Positions 15,918-22,787 of a stretch of DNA of 37,836 nucleotides are shown piece by piece (position 1 is the stretch's first letter; each line of letters begins with the position of its first letter). Under the pieces are notes generated by a model. It had not been told where the DNA came from and did not search any database. It saw nothing but the letters and a program-made list of their open reading frames with translations. The DNA is from Solirubrobacterales bacterium (lineage in GTDB: Bacteria > Actinomycetota > Thermoleophilia > Solirubrobacterales > 70-9). Location of the stretch: contig JASLIG010000083.1 in NCBI GenBank assembly GCA_030152805.1, forward strand, positions 1 to 37,836. The letters are read 5' to 3'. Position numbers and translations under genes: made by a program.

Positions 15918-16685
15918 ATGAATCTCGGGGAGCTGATCAAGCGCTCGGCGCGCAGGGGGCTAGAGCAGACACCCCCGGGCCGCGCCTATCTCGCGAACCG
16001 CCACCAGCGCATGGCCGCCGAACAGCATGAGCGCGGAGTCTCGTTCTATCGCGATCTGATCGAGCCTCGTGGGCTCTGCTTTGACATCGGCGCCAACGTC
16101 GGCAACCGGACCGAAATGCTGCGCGAGATAGACGCGCGCGTGGTCTCCATCGAGCCACAGGGCGCATGCGTCAGAGAGCTACAGGACAAGTTCGCCGACG
16201 ACCCCGAGGTGGTCATAGTCGCGTCAGCGGTTGGAAGCAGTCCGGGAAAGGCGGAGATCTCCGTATGCGACGACGATCCGACCATCTCGACGATGTCAAC
16301 GCGATGGCAGAACGAGGGCCGGTTTTCAGATCAGACGTGGTCGAGGCGCGAAGAGGTAGAGGTGACGACGATGGATCGCCTAATCGAGGATCACGGTTCC
16401 CCCAGTTTCTGCAAGATCGACGTCGAGGGCTTCGAGCGGGAGGTCCTCGAGGGGCTCTCGACACCGGTTCGCTGCGTCTCGTTCGAGTTCACGCGAGAGT
16501 TTCTCGACGATGCGCGGGCGTGCGTCGCGCTGCTTGGAGAGTTGAGCCCCATTACCGTCAACGTCTCGTTTGGAGAGACAATGAGCCTCGACCGAGCCTG
16601 GGCCGACCCCGACCGAATTTTCGAAACGATCGAAAATCAGGCCGCCGGCCAAGACTGGGGCGACATCTACGTGCGATCCAGCTGA
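15918..16685 (+). CDS. FkbM family methyltransferase (plus-strand singleton)
   Basis: 255 aa. The SAM-binding motif FDIGANVGNRTEML (55-68), VVSIEPQGACVREL and FCKIDVEGFEREVLEGL (the FkbM signature KxDVEG-E) are clear. FkbM enzymes O-methylate hydroxyls of sugars, polyketides or lipids. In this locus methylation of a glycan repeat unit or its terminal sugar is likely; terminal methylation can cap chain growth in some polysaccharides. It is the only plus-strand gene between two minus-strand operons, convergent with the fucose synthase gene (3-bp gap). In a sampled 60-base line GC is about 62%, below the roughly 70% of the rmlA region, so separate acquisition is possible. Confidence 0.88.
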   Translation: MNLGELIKRSARRGLEQTPPGRAYLANRHQRMAAEQHERGVSFYRDLIEPRGLCFDIGANVGNRTEMLREIDARVVSIEPQGACVRELQDKFADDPEVVIVASAVGSSPGKAEISVCDDDPTISTMSTRWQNEGRFSDQTWSRREEVEVTTMDRLIEDHGSPSFCKIDVEGFEREVLEGLSTPVRCVSFEFTREFLDDARACVALLGELSPITVNVSFGETMSLDRAWADPDRIFETIENQAAGQDWGDIYVRSS

Positions 16686-16688
16686 GGC

Positions 16689-17663
16689 CTACTCGACGCT
16701 CGACGGATGGGCGGAGTTCAGCGTGGCTCGGAAGCTTGCGATGGTCTCTCTGAGTCCATCGTCCAAGGGCGTTCGAGCTCGGAATCCGATCTTGTCCATC
16801 GCCCGGCTTGTGTCGAGGTAGCGAACTGGTTGGCCGTCTGGGCGTGACGTATCCCAAGTCGTCTTGCCGGTGAAGCCGGTCGCCGTCGCGATCAGCTCGG
16901 CCAGGTCGCGGATCTTGGTCTCGACGCCGGTGCCGACGTTGAACGGCTCCGAGAAATGGGCGTGCTCGGCGGCGAGCAGCAGCGCCCGGGCGGCGTCGTC
17001 GACGTAGAGGAACTCGCGCGAGGGCTCGCCGGTGCCCCAGAGGACCACCTCTGAGTCGCCCTGTTCGGTGGCGATCACGTACTTGTGAATCATCGCCGCG
17101 ATCACGTGTGAGTCCTCGAGGTCGAAGTTGTCGTCGGGGCCATAGAGGTTGGCGATCACCGGCACGCAGGAATCGAGGCCATACTGGCGCCGGTAGGCGT
17201 CGGAGAGCACGATCAACATCTTCTTGGCGAGGCCGTAGGGGGCGTTCGACTCCTCCGGGAAGCCGCTCCAGAGGTCATCCTCCTTGAATGGCACTGGCGT
17301 GTGCTTCGGGTATGCACAGACCGAGCAGGCTGCCACCAACGTGTTGACTCCCAGCATTCGGCAGGCCTCGAAGACGTTGAGGCCCATCGTCATGTTGTCG
17401 CGCACGAGTGGCGCCGGGTTGCGCCGGTTGTAACCGATGCCGCCCACGTTGGCCGCCAAGTGCAGGACCACGTCGGCGTCGCTCAGCGCCCGCGTGCAGG
17501 CATCCGGATCAGTGAGGTCGTGTTCGGCTGAGCGGGGCACCCGCACCTCGGCGCCGAGCTCGCCCAGCATTCGCACGGTCGGCTTGCCGAGGAAGCCGGC
17601 GCCGCCGGTGACGACGACGGAGCGGCCCTGCCAGAAGGCGCTGTCGGGATCTTGCTCGCTCAT
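16689..17663 (-). CDS. fcl: GDP-L-fucose synthase (GDP-4-keto-6-deoxymannose 3,5-epimerase-4-reductase)
   Basis: 324 aa. Extended SDR with TGGAGFLG (19-26), LAANVGGIGYNRRNPAPL (69-86), the active-site pair SVC (Ser114, Cys116 in ACSVCAYPK) and YGLAKK (Tyr143, Lys147), matching GDP-L-fucose synthase, including the catalytic Cys of the epimerase step. It converts GDP-4-keto-6-deoxy-D-mannose, made by the adjacent Gmd, into GDP-L-fucose using NADPH. It directly abuts gmd (stop of gmd at 17664, start here at 17663) and is the last gene of the nine-gene minus-strand operon. The presence of both genes strongly implies L-fucose or a close 6-deoxyhexose in the polysaccharide. Confidence 0.93.
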   Translation of the reverse strand: MSEQDPDSAFWQGRSVVVTGGAGFLGKPTVRMLGELGAEVRVPRSAEHDLTDPDACTRALSDADVVLHLAANVGGIGYNRRNPAPLVRDNMTMGLNVFEACRMLGVNTLVAACSVCAYPKHTPVPFKEDDLWSGFPEESNAPYGLAKKMLIVLSDAYRRQYGLDSCVPVIANLYGPDDNFDLEDSHVIAAMIHKYVIATEQGDSEVVLWGTGEPSREFLYVDDAARALLLAAEHAHFSEPFNVGTGVETKIRDLAELIATATGFTGKTTWDTSRPDGQPVRYLDTSRAMDKIGFRARTPLDDGLRETIASFRATLNSAHPSSVE

Positions 17664-18677
17664 TCAGGTGACCTTCCCCGAGAGCTTGTCGTCGAGCTCG
17701 GCGACGTCGGCGTCGACCATCAGCTCGATCAGCTCGCGAAAGCGGACCTTTGGCTCCCAGCCGAGCTTCTCCTTCGCTTTGCTCGGGTCGCCCAGCAGCG
17801 AGTCGACCTCGGAGGGGCGGAAGTATCGGGGGTCGATCTCGACGTGCCTATCAGGATCGAGGTCGGCATGGGCGAAAGCGACATCGAGCGCTTCGCGTAC
17901 GGAGTGCTTCTCGCCGGTGGCGACCACGTAGTCGTCGGGCTCGTCGGCCTGCAGCATCATCCACATCGCTTCGACGAAGTCGGGTGCGTATCCCCAATCC
18001 CGTTCCGCGTCGAGGTTGCCCATGTAGAGCTTGTCTTGAAGGCCCGCCTTGATCCGCGCCACTGCACGGGTGATCTTGCGGGTGACGAAGGTCTCACCCC
18101 GCCGCGGCGACTCGTGGTTGAAGAGGATGCCGTTGACGGCGAACATGCCGTAGGCCTCGCGGTAGTTGATCGCGGCCCAGTAAGCAGCCACCTTGGCGAC
18201 GGCGTAGGGGCTGCGGGGATGGAAGGGCGTGGACTCGTTTTGGGGGGGCGGCGAGGCACCGAACATCTCCGAGGAGGAGGCCTGGTAGAAACGCGTCTGC
18301 ACCTCCGACTCGCGAATCGCCTCGAGCAGCCGCAGGGTGCCGGCGCCGGTGATGTCGAAGGTGTACTCGGGGATGTCGAAGGAGACACGCACGTGGCTTT
18401 GGGCGCCGAGGTGGTAGATCTCGTCGGGCTGCAGCTTGTAGAGCAGGCGGGTCAGCGCGACCGGATCGGCGAGGTCGCCGTAGTGGGCGAAGAGATGGGC
18501 CTCCGGGTCATGCGGGTCGCGGTAGAGATGCTCGATCCGCCCCGTGTTGAAGCTCGAGGAGCGGCGGATGATGCCGTGCACCTCATAGCCCTTGTCCAGC
18601 AGCAGGTCGGCGAGGTAGGAGCCGTCCTGGCCGGTCAGGCCGGTGATCAGGGCGCGCTTGCTCGTCTCCGCAGCCAT
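17664..18677 (-). CDS. gmd: GDP-mannose 4,6-dehydratase
   Basis: 337 aa. TGLTGQDGSYLADLLLDKGY (12-31) is the Gmd-type nucleotide-binding loop; further on are IIRRSSSFNTGRI, LGAQSHVRVSF, ASSSEMFG (Ser134, Glu137) and YAVAKVAAYW (Tyr158, Lys162), then NHESPRRGETFVTRKI. All are diagnostic for Gmd. The reaction converts GDP-D-mannose to GDP-4-keto-6-deoxy-D-mannose, the first step to GDP-L-fucose. GDP-mannose itself must come from genes outside this window. It is upstream of and adjoining fcl; 17 bp follow the FkbM gene. Confidence 0.96.
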   Translation of the reverse strand: MAAETSKRALITGLTGQDGSYLADLLLDKGYEVHGIIRRSSSFNTGRIEHLYRDPHDPEAHLFAHYGDLADPVALTRLLYKLQPDEIYHLGAQSHVRVSFDIPEYTFDITGAGTLRLLEAIRESEVQTRFYQASSSEMFGASPPPQNESTPFHPRSPYAVAKVAAYWAAINYREAYGMFAVNGILFNHESPRRGETFVTRKITRAVARIKAGLQDKLYMGNLDAERDWGYAPDFVEAMWMMLQADEPDDYVVATGEKHSVREALDVAFAHADLDPDRHVEIDPRYFRPSEVDSLLGDPSKAKEKLGWEPKVRFRELIELMVDADVAELDDKLSGKVT

Positions 18678-18694
18678 CAGCCAGGTTGATCCTT

Positions 18695-19429
18695 TCAGAC
18701 CGCCTGGAAGAGGCCGTTGAGCTGCAGCAGCTCACCGCTTGCGGGGTCGACGAACTCCGGCTCCAGGTGGGTTGGCCGGAAGCCGTGACCGCGCATTAGC
18801 TCGATCATCTCACCCGCCAGCAACTGGCCGTCGTAGAGCGGCGTCAGCGAAAGCTCGAGCTCTACGGCCAGGCAGCCGGCGAGGACTCCGGCGCCGCCCC
18901 GGATCACTTCGTGCTCGAAGCCCTGCGTGTCCACCTTCAGGTAGGCGTGCCGGCGCGAGCGGTCCAAGTCGCCCAACTCCTCGTCGAGGCTCACCACCTG
19001 GATCTCCTCGGAGCGCTCGTACCGGGAGTCGCCGACCGCACGCTCGTGAACCTCCTTCATTGCCAGCAGAGAGCTGCTGAAGCCGTCGTTGCCAGAAACG
19101 TTGATCGTCGCCGTTTCGGCTCTGCTGCCCGCGGCGCGGTTGCGGCACTCCCACGCTCCGTCGCCTGCCGCCGCGGCGGACAGACGCTCGAACTGGCTGC
19201 GCACGGGCTCGAAGGAGACGATTGGCCCACGGTAGCCCTCCTCGCGCAGGCTGCTCCCGTACTCGCCGGCATGGGCCCCCACGTCGATCACCAGGTCGAC
19301 GCCCGCCCGCGCCAGGATCGACGCCCGCGCCCCGGCGAGGGTGTTCCGGTGCCTGCCGGCGTGGATGTCGAGCCGCCTGAGCAGGCGCTTGAGGCCCGAC
19401 TTCAGCTTCTCTGAAATCTCACCGGCCAT
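18695..19429 (-). CDS. FkbM family methyltransferase (in gmd-fcl operon)
   Basis: 244 aa. VIDVGAHAGEYGSSL (46-60) is SAM motif I, with IVSFEPVRSQFERL and YLKVDTQGFEHEVIRGG as the FkbM signature. It shares the fold with the FkbM protein at 15918-16685 but is clearly diverged. Function inferred: O-methylation of a sugar hydroxyl in the repeat unit. Its start codon shares one base with the stop of the upstream glycosyltransferase (19429), implying coupled translation, and gmd follows after 17 bp. The N-terminus (LKSGLKRLLRRLDIHAGRHR) is strongly basic and could aid membrane association. Confidence 0.88.
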   Translation of the reverse strand: MAGEISEKLKSGLKRLLRRLDIHAGRHRNTLAGARASILARAGVDLVIDVGAHAGEYGSSLREEGYRGPIVSFEPVRSQFERLSAAAAGDGAWECRNRAAGSRAETATINVSGNDGFSSSLLAMKEVHERAVGDSRYERSEEIQVVSLDEELGDLDRSRRHAYLKVDTQGFEHEVIRGGAGVLAGCLAVELELSLTPLYDGQLLAGEMIELMRGHGFRPTHLEPEFVDPASGELLQLNGLFQAV

Positions 19430-20361
19430 CAGAAGCGGTTGAGCGAGCGCTTGACGGTTCGCATCAGGCGGGGGAAGAGCCGCGTCAACCAGAAGGAGAT
19501 CCGGTGGCGCTCGAAGACGGAGGGCATGAACCGCAGGCCATTGGCCGCCGCGGCCGAGGCATCGCGGTAGCGACCCTCGCTGAGCGCCCGCTCGATTTCT
19601 TCGGAGATCTCGTAGCGGCCGGCGAGCGCCAATGCCGCGCCGGCTTGCTGGAACATGCCGTGCTTGAGGTAGATCCGGTGTCGCTCGACGACTATGTCGC
19701 GGAGCTGGGCATTGCCGCTCTTGCTGCCGTCGTATATCTCGAGCAGCGCCAGCGAGCGGTCGATGTAGCTGGAGTCGATGCCGGCCTGGAGCAGCCTGAT
19801 CGAGTAGTCGAGGTCCATCTCCATCACGAGGTCGTTGTCGAGCTCGCCAACCCGCTCCAGTGCCCAGCGAGCGAACGTCGTGCCGGGGGCGATCAGGCCG
19901 ACGTTATTGAAGTCGAGTGCCGCCAGGCTGGCCTTTCGAGGGGGCTTCAGCACGTCGCGGTGGCCGCGGCGGTCCCGGTCGAGGTTGCCGTAGACCCAAC
20001 CGAGCTCGGGGTTGCGCTGGAACTGGGCGACCGCCTGGTCCACGGAGTCCGGGTAGAGGACGTCGTCGGCATTGAGCCAGACGATCAGCTCCCCCTTCGA
20101 GCGCTTGAAGAAAGCCTTGTTGAGCGCGTCGCACTGGCCTTCGTCGGGCTCGGAGATCCAGCGGACGTGCTCGTGCTGGGCGAGCACGTCGAGGGTCCCG
20201 TTGGTCGAGCCGCCGTCGACGACGACGTGCTCGATCGGCGCGTAGGTCTGCCTCTCGACGCTCTCGATGCAGCGCACCAGCTTGTCTACGGGCGGATTGA
20301 GGGCCACGGTGGCGACCGAGACCAGGGGGCGATCGGGCAGCTGCTGACTCACGACGGTCAA
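19429..20361 (-). CDS. GT2 family glycosyltransferase
   Basis: 310 aa. GT-A core: VSVATVALNPPVDKLVRCIE, IEHVVVDGGSTNGT (nucleotide-binding), SEPDEGQCDALNKAF and VWLNADDVLYPDS (the DxD-like metal site NADD). The ISEPDEGQ-DALNKG pattern is common in a GT2 subgroup of polysaccharide loci. The C-terminal about 80 residues (from RYEISEEIERALSEGRYRDA) are helical, with a basic end (RLFPRLMRTVKRSLNRF) that may dock to the membrane. Donor and acceptor are unknown; it is expected to add one sugar of the lipid-linked repeat unit on the cytoplasmic face. Confidence 0.9.
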   Translation of the reverse strand: MTVVSQQLPDRPLVSVATVALNPPVDKLVRCIESVERQTYAPIEHVVVDGGSTNGTLDVLAQHEHVRWISEPDEGQCDALNKAFFKRSKGELIVWLNADDVLYPDSVDQAVAQFQRNPELGWVYGNLDRDRRGHRDVLKPPRKASLAALDFNNVGLIAPGTTFARWALERVGELDNDLVMEMDLDYSIRLLQAGIDSSYIDRSLALLEIYDGSKSGNAQLRDIVVERHRIYLKHGMFQQAGAALALAGRYEISEEIERALSEGRYRDASAAAANGLRFMPSVFERHRISFWLTRLFPRLMRTVKRSLNRF

Positions 20362-20367
20362 ATCCTT

Positions 20368-21306
20368 TCAGGCGCCGTGGCCGCTGTTGCGGAGGGCCAG
20401 CGCCCGCCCCAGGCTCAGCTTCCGCGTCGCCCCCGGTGGGAGCGCTCGGGGTGCGAGGCCCTTGCCGGCGCGCCAGCCCTCGATCCGTCCGCGCGCGCCC
20501 GCGAGCGTGCGGGATCGCAGCAGCTGTCCGGCGCAGATAGCGGCCTCCCTCGCCAGTGCCTGCGCCGCCAACGAAGGTCGCGCGGTAATTCCGTAGCGCC
20601 TCATCAAGTAGCCCCTGCTCCAGCCGGTCATCGCGTGCTTGCGGGCGCTGCCCGCTCCCAGCGTCAGCGAGTACCCGTGGACGGCGCGCGCCTCGGGCGC
20701 CAGCACGCAGCGGCCGCCCTCGCCGCGCATCCGCAGCGCGAGATCGACGTCCTCGTAGTAGAGGAAGATGCGCTCGTCGAAACCGCCCGCCGCTTCGAAC
20801 GCCTCGCGGTCATAGAGCGCGGCTCCTCCCGTTGGGCCCAGTGGCGGGCCCGCCTCCGCGAGCCGGCCGGTCAGCTCGCCACAGAGGTAGTCGAATGCCA
20901 TCAGCGTCTGGTCGATGACGACCCCGGCAGAATCGATCCTGGTCGGATCGCGTTCGCTGAGCAGGACGGCGGCGACCATCTCGGCCTCCTCGGCGCCGGC
21001 GAGCAGTCGCTCGATCAGCCGTGGCTCGGCCGTGGCGTCGTCGTTGAGAAGCACGATTGGTCCTTCCCCCACCTCGCGGATCGCTCGATTGAGCGCGTTG
21101 CCGAAACCGAGGTTGCGGCCGAAGCCCACCCGCGTGACCGCCGGGAAGCTCTCGCCGAGCATCGCCTCGCTGCCCTCGCCCTCGCCGTTGTCGGCGACGA
21201 CGATGTGCGGTTTCAGGGTCTGCCCTTGCAGCGACTCGAGGCAGCGACGAAGGGTCTCGCCGCCGTTCAGCGTGGGGACGTAGACGGTCGGCGTGGCGGC
21301 TTTCAT
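20368..21306 (-). CDS. GT2 family glycosyltransferase, rhamnosyltransferase-like
   Basis: 312 aa. VYVPTLNGGETLRRCLESL, NLGFGNALNRAI, IVLLNDDATAEP (metal-site region) and GGFDERIFLYYEDVDLALRM are hallmarks of the WbbL-like GT2 group, many of which use dTDP-L-rhamnose. Since RmlABCD is encoded nearby, L-rhamnose transfer is plausible but not proven. The C-terminal about 75 residues are Arg-rich. It overlaps the flippase gene by ATGA (21303-21306) and is 6 bp from the next GT2 gene, firmly within the operon. Confidence 0.9.
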   Translation of the reverse strand: MKAATPTVYVPTLNGGETLRRCLESLQGQTLKPHIVVADNGEGEGSEAMLGESFPAVTRVGFGRNLGFGNALNRAIREVGEGPIVLLNDDATAEPRLIERLLAGAEEAEMVAAVLLSERDPTRIDSAGVVIDQTLMAFDYLCGELTGRLAEAGPPLGPTGGAALYDREAFEAAGGFDERIFLYYEDVDLALRMRGEGGRCVLAPEARAVHGYSLTLGAGSARKHAMTGWSRGYLMRRYGITARPSLAAQALAREAAICAGQLLRSRTLAGARGRIEGWRAGKGLAPRALPPGATRKLSLGRALALRNSGHGA

Positions 21307-22787
21307 CGCGCCGACCCCGGCAGCAAGGAGCGGACCATCCCGAACATCCTGCTCATATCCGCGCGTACGAGGATCGTCGCCAGCGCCAGCCAGGCGATCC
21401 CGCTGGCGCAGATCGAGGCCGCCAAGCCCATCACGTCATTGGAGACCGGTAGGAGTTGCCCCGCAAGGCCGGCCAACGCGGTGATCGCCACCACCCTCGC
21501 GGTGGCGATCCCTCCCGCTCGTACTTGGGGCGGCACGGCTCTCAACAGGACCGCCGCGCCGCATGCCGCGCCGACCGACATCGCTATCCCTATGCCGGTC
21601 TCATCCAGGCCGCCGATTAGCGCCGCGGCTGTCGCGAACCCGATCGTCAACTCCACGGTCACCGCGGCCACGGGTGGGTTGGGCCTTCCCTCGGCCAGGC
21701 AGAAGCTGTTGATCGAGGAAGCGACGCTTGCTCCCAGCAGCATCCCGAGCGAGCCGAAGAGGACGATGTCGGAGGTGGGAAGCCATTCGGGGCCGAGCAC
21801 GACCACGATCAACGGCTGGATCGCGCCTGCCACGACTGCCAGGGGAAGCCCGCAGACGAGCGCGATCTGACCAAGCATTCGGGCGGTGCGCAAGGGGCGC
21901 TCCTCGCCCGACTGGCTCAGGGTTGGCAGCATCACCCGCGCCACGGCGGCGGCGAGCGCGGTGGGGAAAGAGAACAGACGCTTGGCCATCGCGTAGAAGC
22001 CCGCCATCGGCGCTCCGCCAATGGCTCCGATCACGGTCACGTAGCCGAGATCGCGGCCGAGGTAGAGGATGCCGAGGAGGCTCACGCGGCTGCCGAAGCC
22101 GATCAGCGGCTTGACCCGGGCCATGTCGAAGCGAGGAAGGCGCACCGCCGCCGGGGACAGCCAGGCGACCACCCCGCCCAGAATCGCGCCGATCGGGACC
22201 GCGCCGGCGAGGCTGAAGACACCAAGGCCGGCGAGCGCGCCGGCGAGGGCGAAGAGGTTGAAGCCGACGGTGTCCGCTGCCTCGACGGCGGCCACCCGGC
22301 CAAAGCGCAGCTCGCGGTCGAACATCGCCATCGGCACCGCCCTGGCGGCATAGATCGGCAGCGCGACCAGGGTTATCGCGATGACCTGAAGGACCTTGCT
22401 CGAGCCGCCGAGCGCCGGGGCGATCGCGAAAGCGAGCAGAAGGGCGACGAGCGCGAGCGCCGACGTGATCGCGAGGAGAAAGCCGATCGTCGCTCGCTGA
22501 AGCTCGTCGGACGGTTTCTCCTCCATGCGCACCAGTGCGGCTGGAAGTCCCAGCTCGGCGAGGTTCTGGCCAACGAGCTGAATGGAGAGCGCAATCGCGA
22601 AGAGCCCATAGTCGGCGGGCGAGAGCAACCGCGCCAGCACCACCGTGACACCCGCTGTGAGCAGCTGGAAGCCGAGGGTCCGGCCGACGAGCAGCGAGAC
22701 GCCGCGCGCGGCGGATTGACCGAGGGCCGCCCCGTCCGGCGGCGCCGCCGCCTCGAAGCCCTCTATCTGTGGATCCGGCTCAGTTAT
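21303..22787 (-). CDS. Wzx-type oligosaccharide flippase, copy 2, with non-canonical start
   Basis: 494 aa if started at ATA 22787. Multiple TM segments. ARGVSLLVGRTLGFQLLTAG and LARLLSPADYGLFAIAL near the N-terminus match copy 1 (14412-15884) and show that the homologous reading frame extends well upstream of the first GTG in frame (22643), which lies inside the first TM region. From 22644 back to 22787 there is no ATG, GTG or TTG in frame. At the expected place the sequence is ATAA: codon ATA overlapping the TAA stop of the polymerase gene, where neighbouring junctions have ATGA. Either ATA (or a near-cognate codon such as an internal CTG) initiates, or the start was lost by mutation or base-calling error. 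Function: flipping of undecaprenyl-linked repeat units. Confidence 0.85.
   Translation of the reverse strand: MTEPDPQIEGFEAAAPPDGAALGQSAARGVSLLVGRTLGFQLLTAGVTVVLARLLSPADYGLFAIALSIQLVGQNLAELGLPAALVRMEEKPSDELQRATIGFLLAITSALALVALLLAFAIAPALGGSSKVLQVIAITLVALPIYAARAVPMAMFDRELRFGRVAAVEAADTVGFNLFALAGALAGLGVFSLAGAVPIGAILGGVVAWLSPAAVRLPRFDMARVKPLIGFGSRVSLLGILYLGRDLGYVTVIGAIGGAPMAGFYAMAKRLFSFPTALAAAVARVMLPTLSQSGEERPLRTARMLGQIALVCGLPLAVVAGAIQPLIVVVLGPEWLPTSDIVLFGSLGMLLGASVASSINSFCLAEGRPNPPVAAVTVELTIGFATAAALIGGLDETGIGIAMSVGAACGAAVLLRAVPPQVRAGGIATARVVAITALAGLAGQLLPVSNDVMGLAASICASGIAWLALATILVRADMSRMFGMVRSLLPGSAR

Noticed and set aside
19504..21870. 788-codon plus-strand open frame across three minus-strand genes
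   Set aside because: Spans two GT2 genes and part of the flippase in antisense; no recognisable domain, and the minus-strand genes show conserved motifs and operon overlaps.
14412..22787. Two flippase copies as a recent duplication by a mobile element
   Set aside because: The proteins share motifs but are well diverged and no flanking repeats or transposase were seen.
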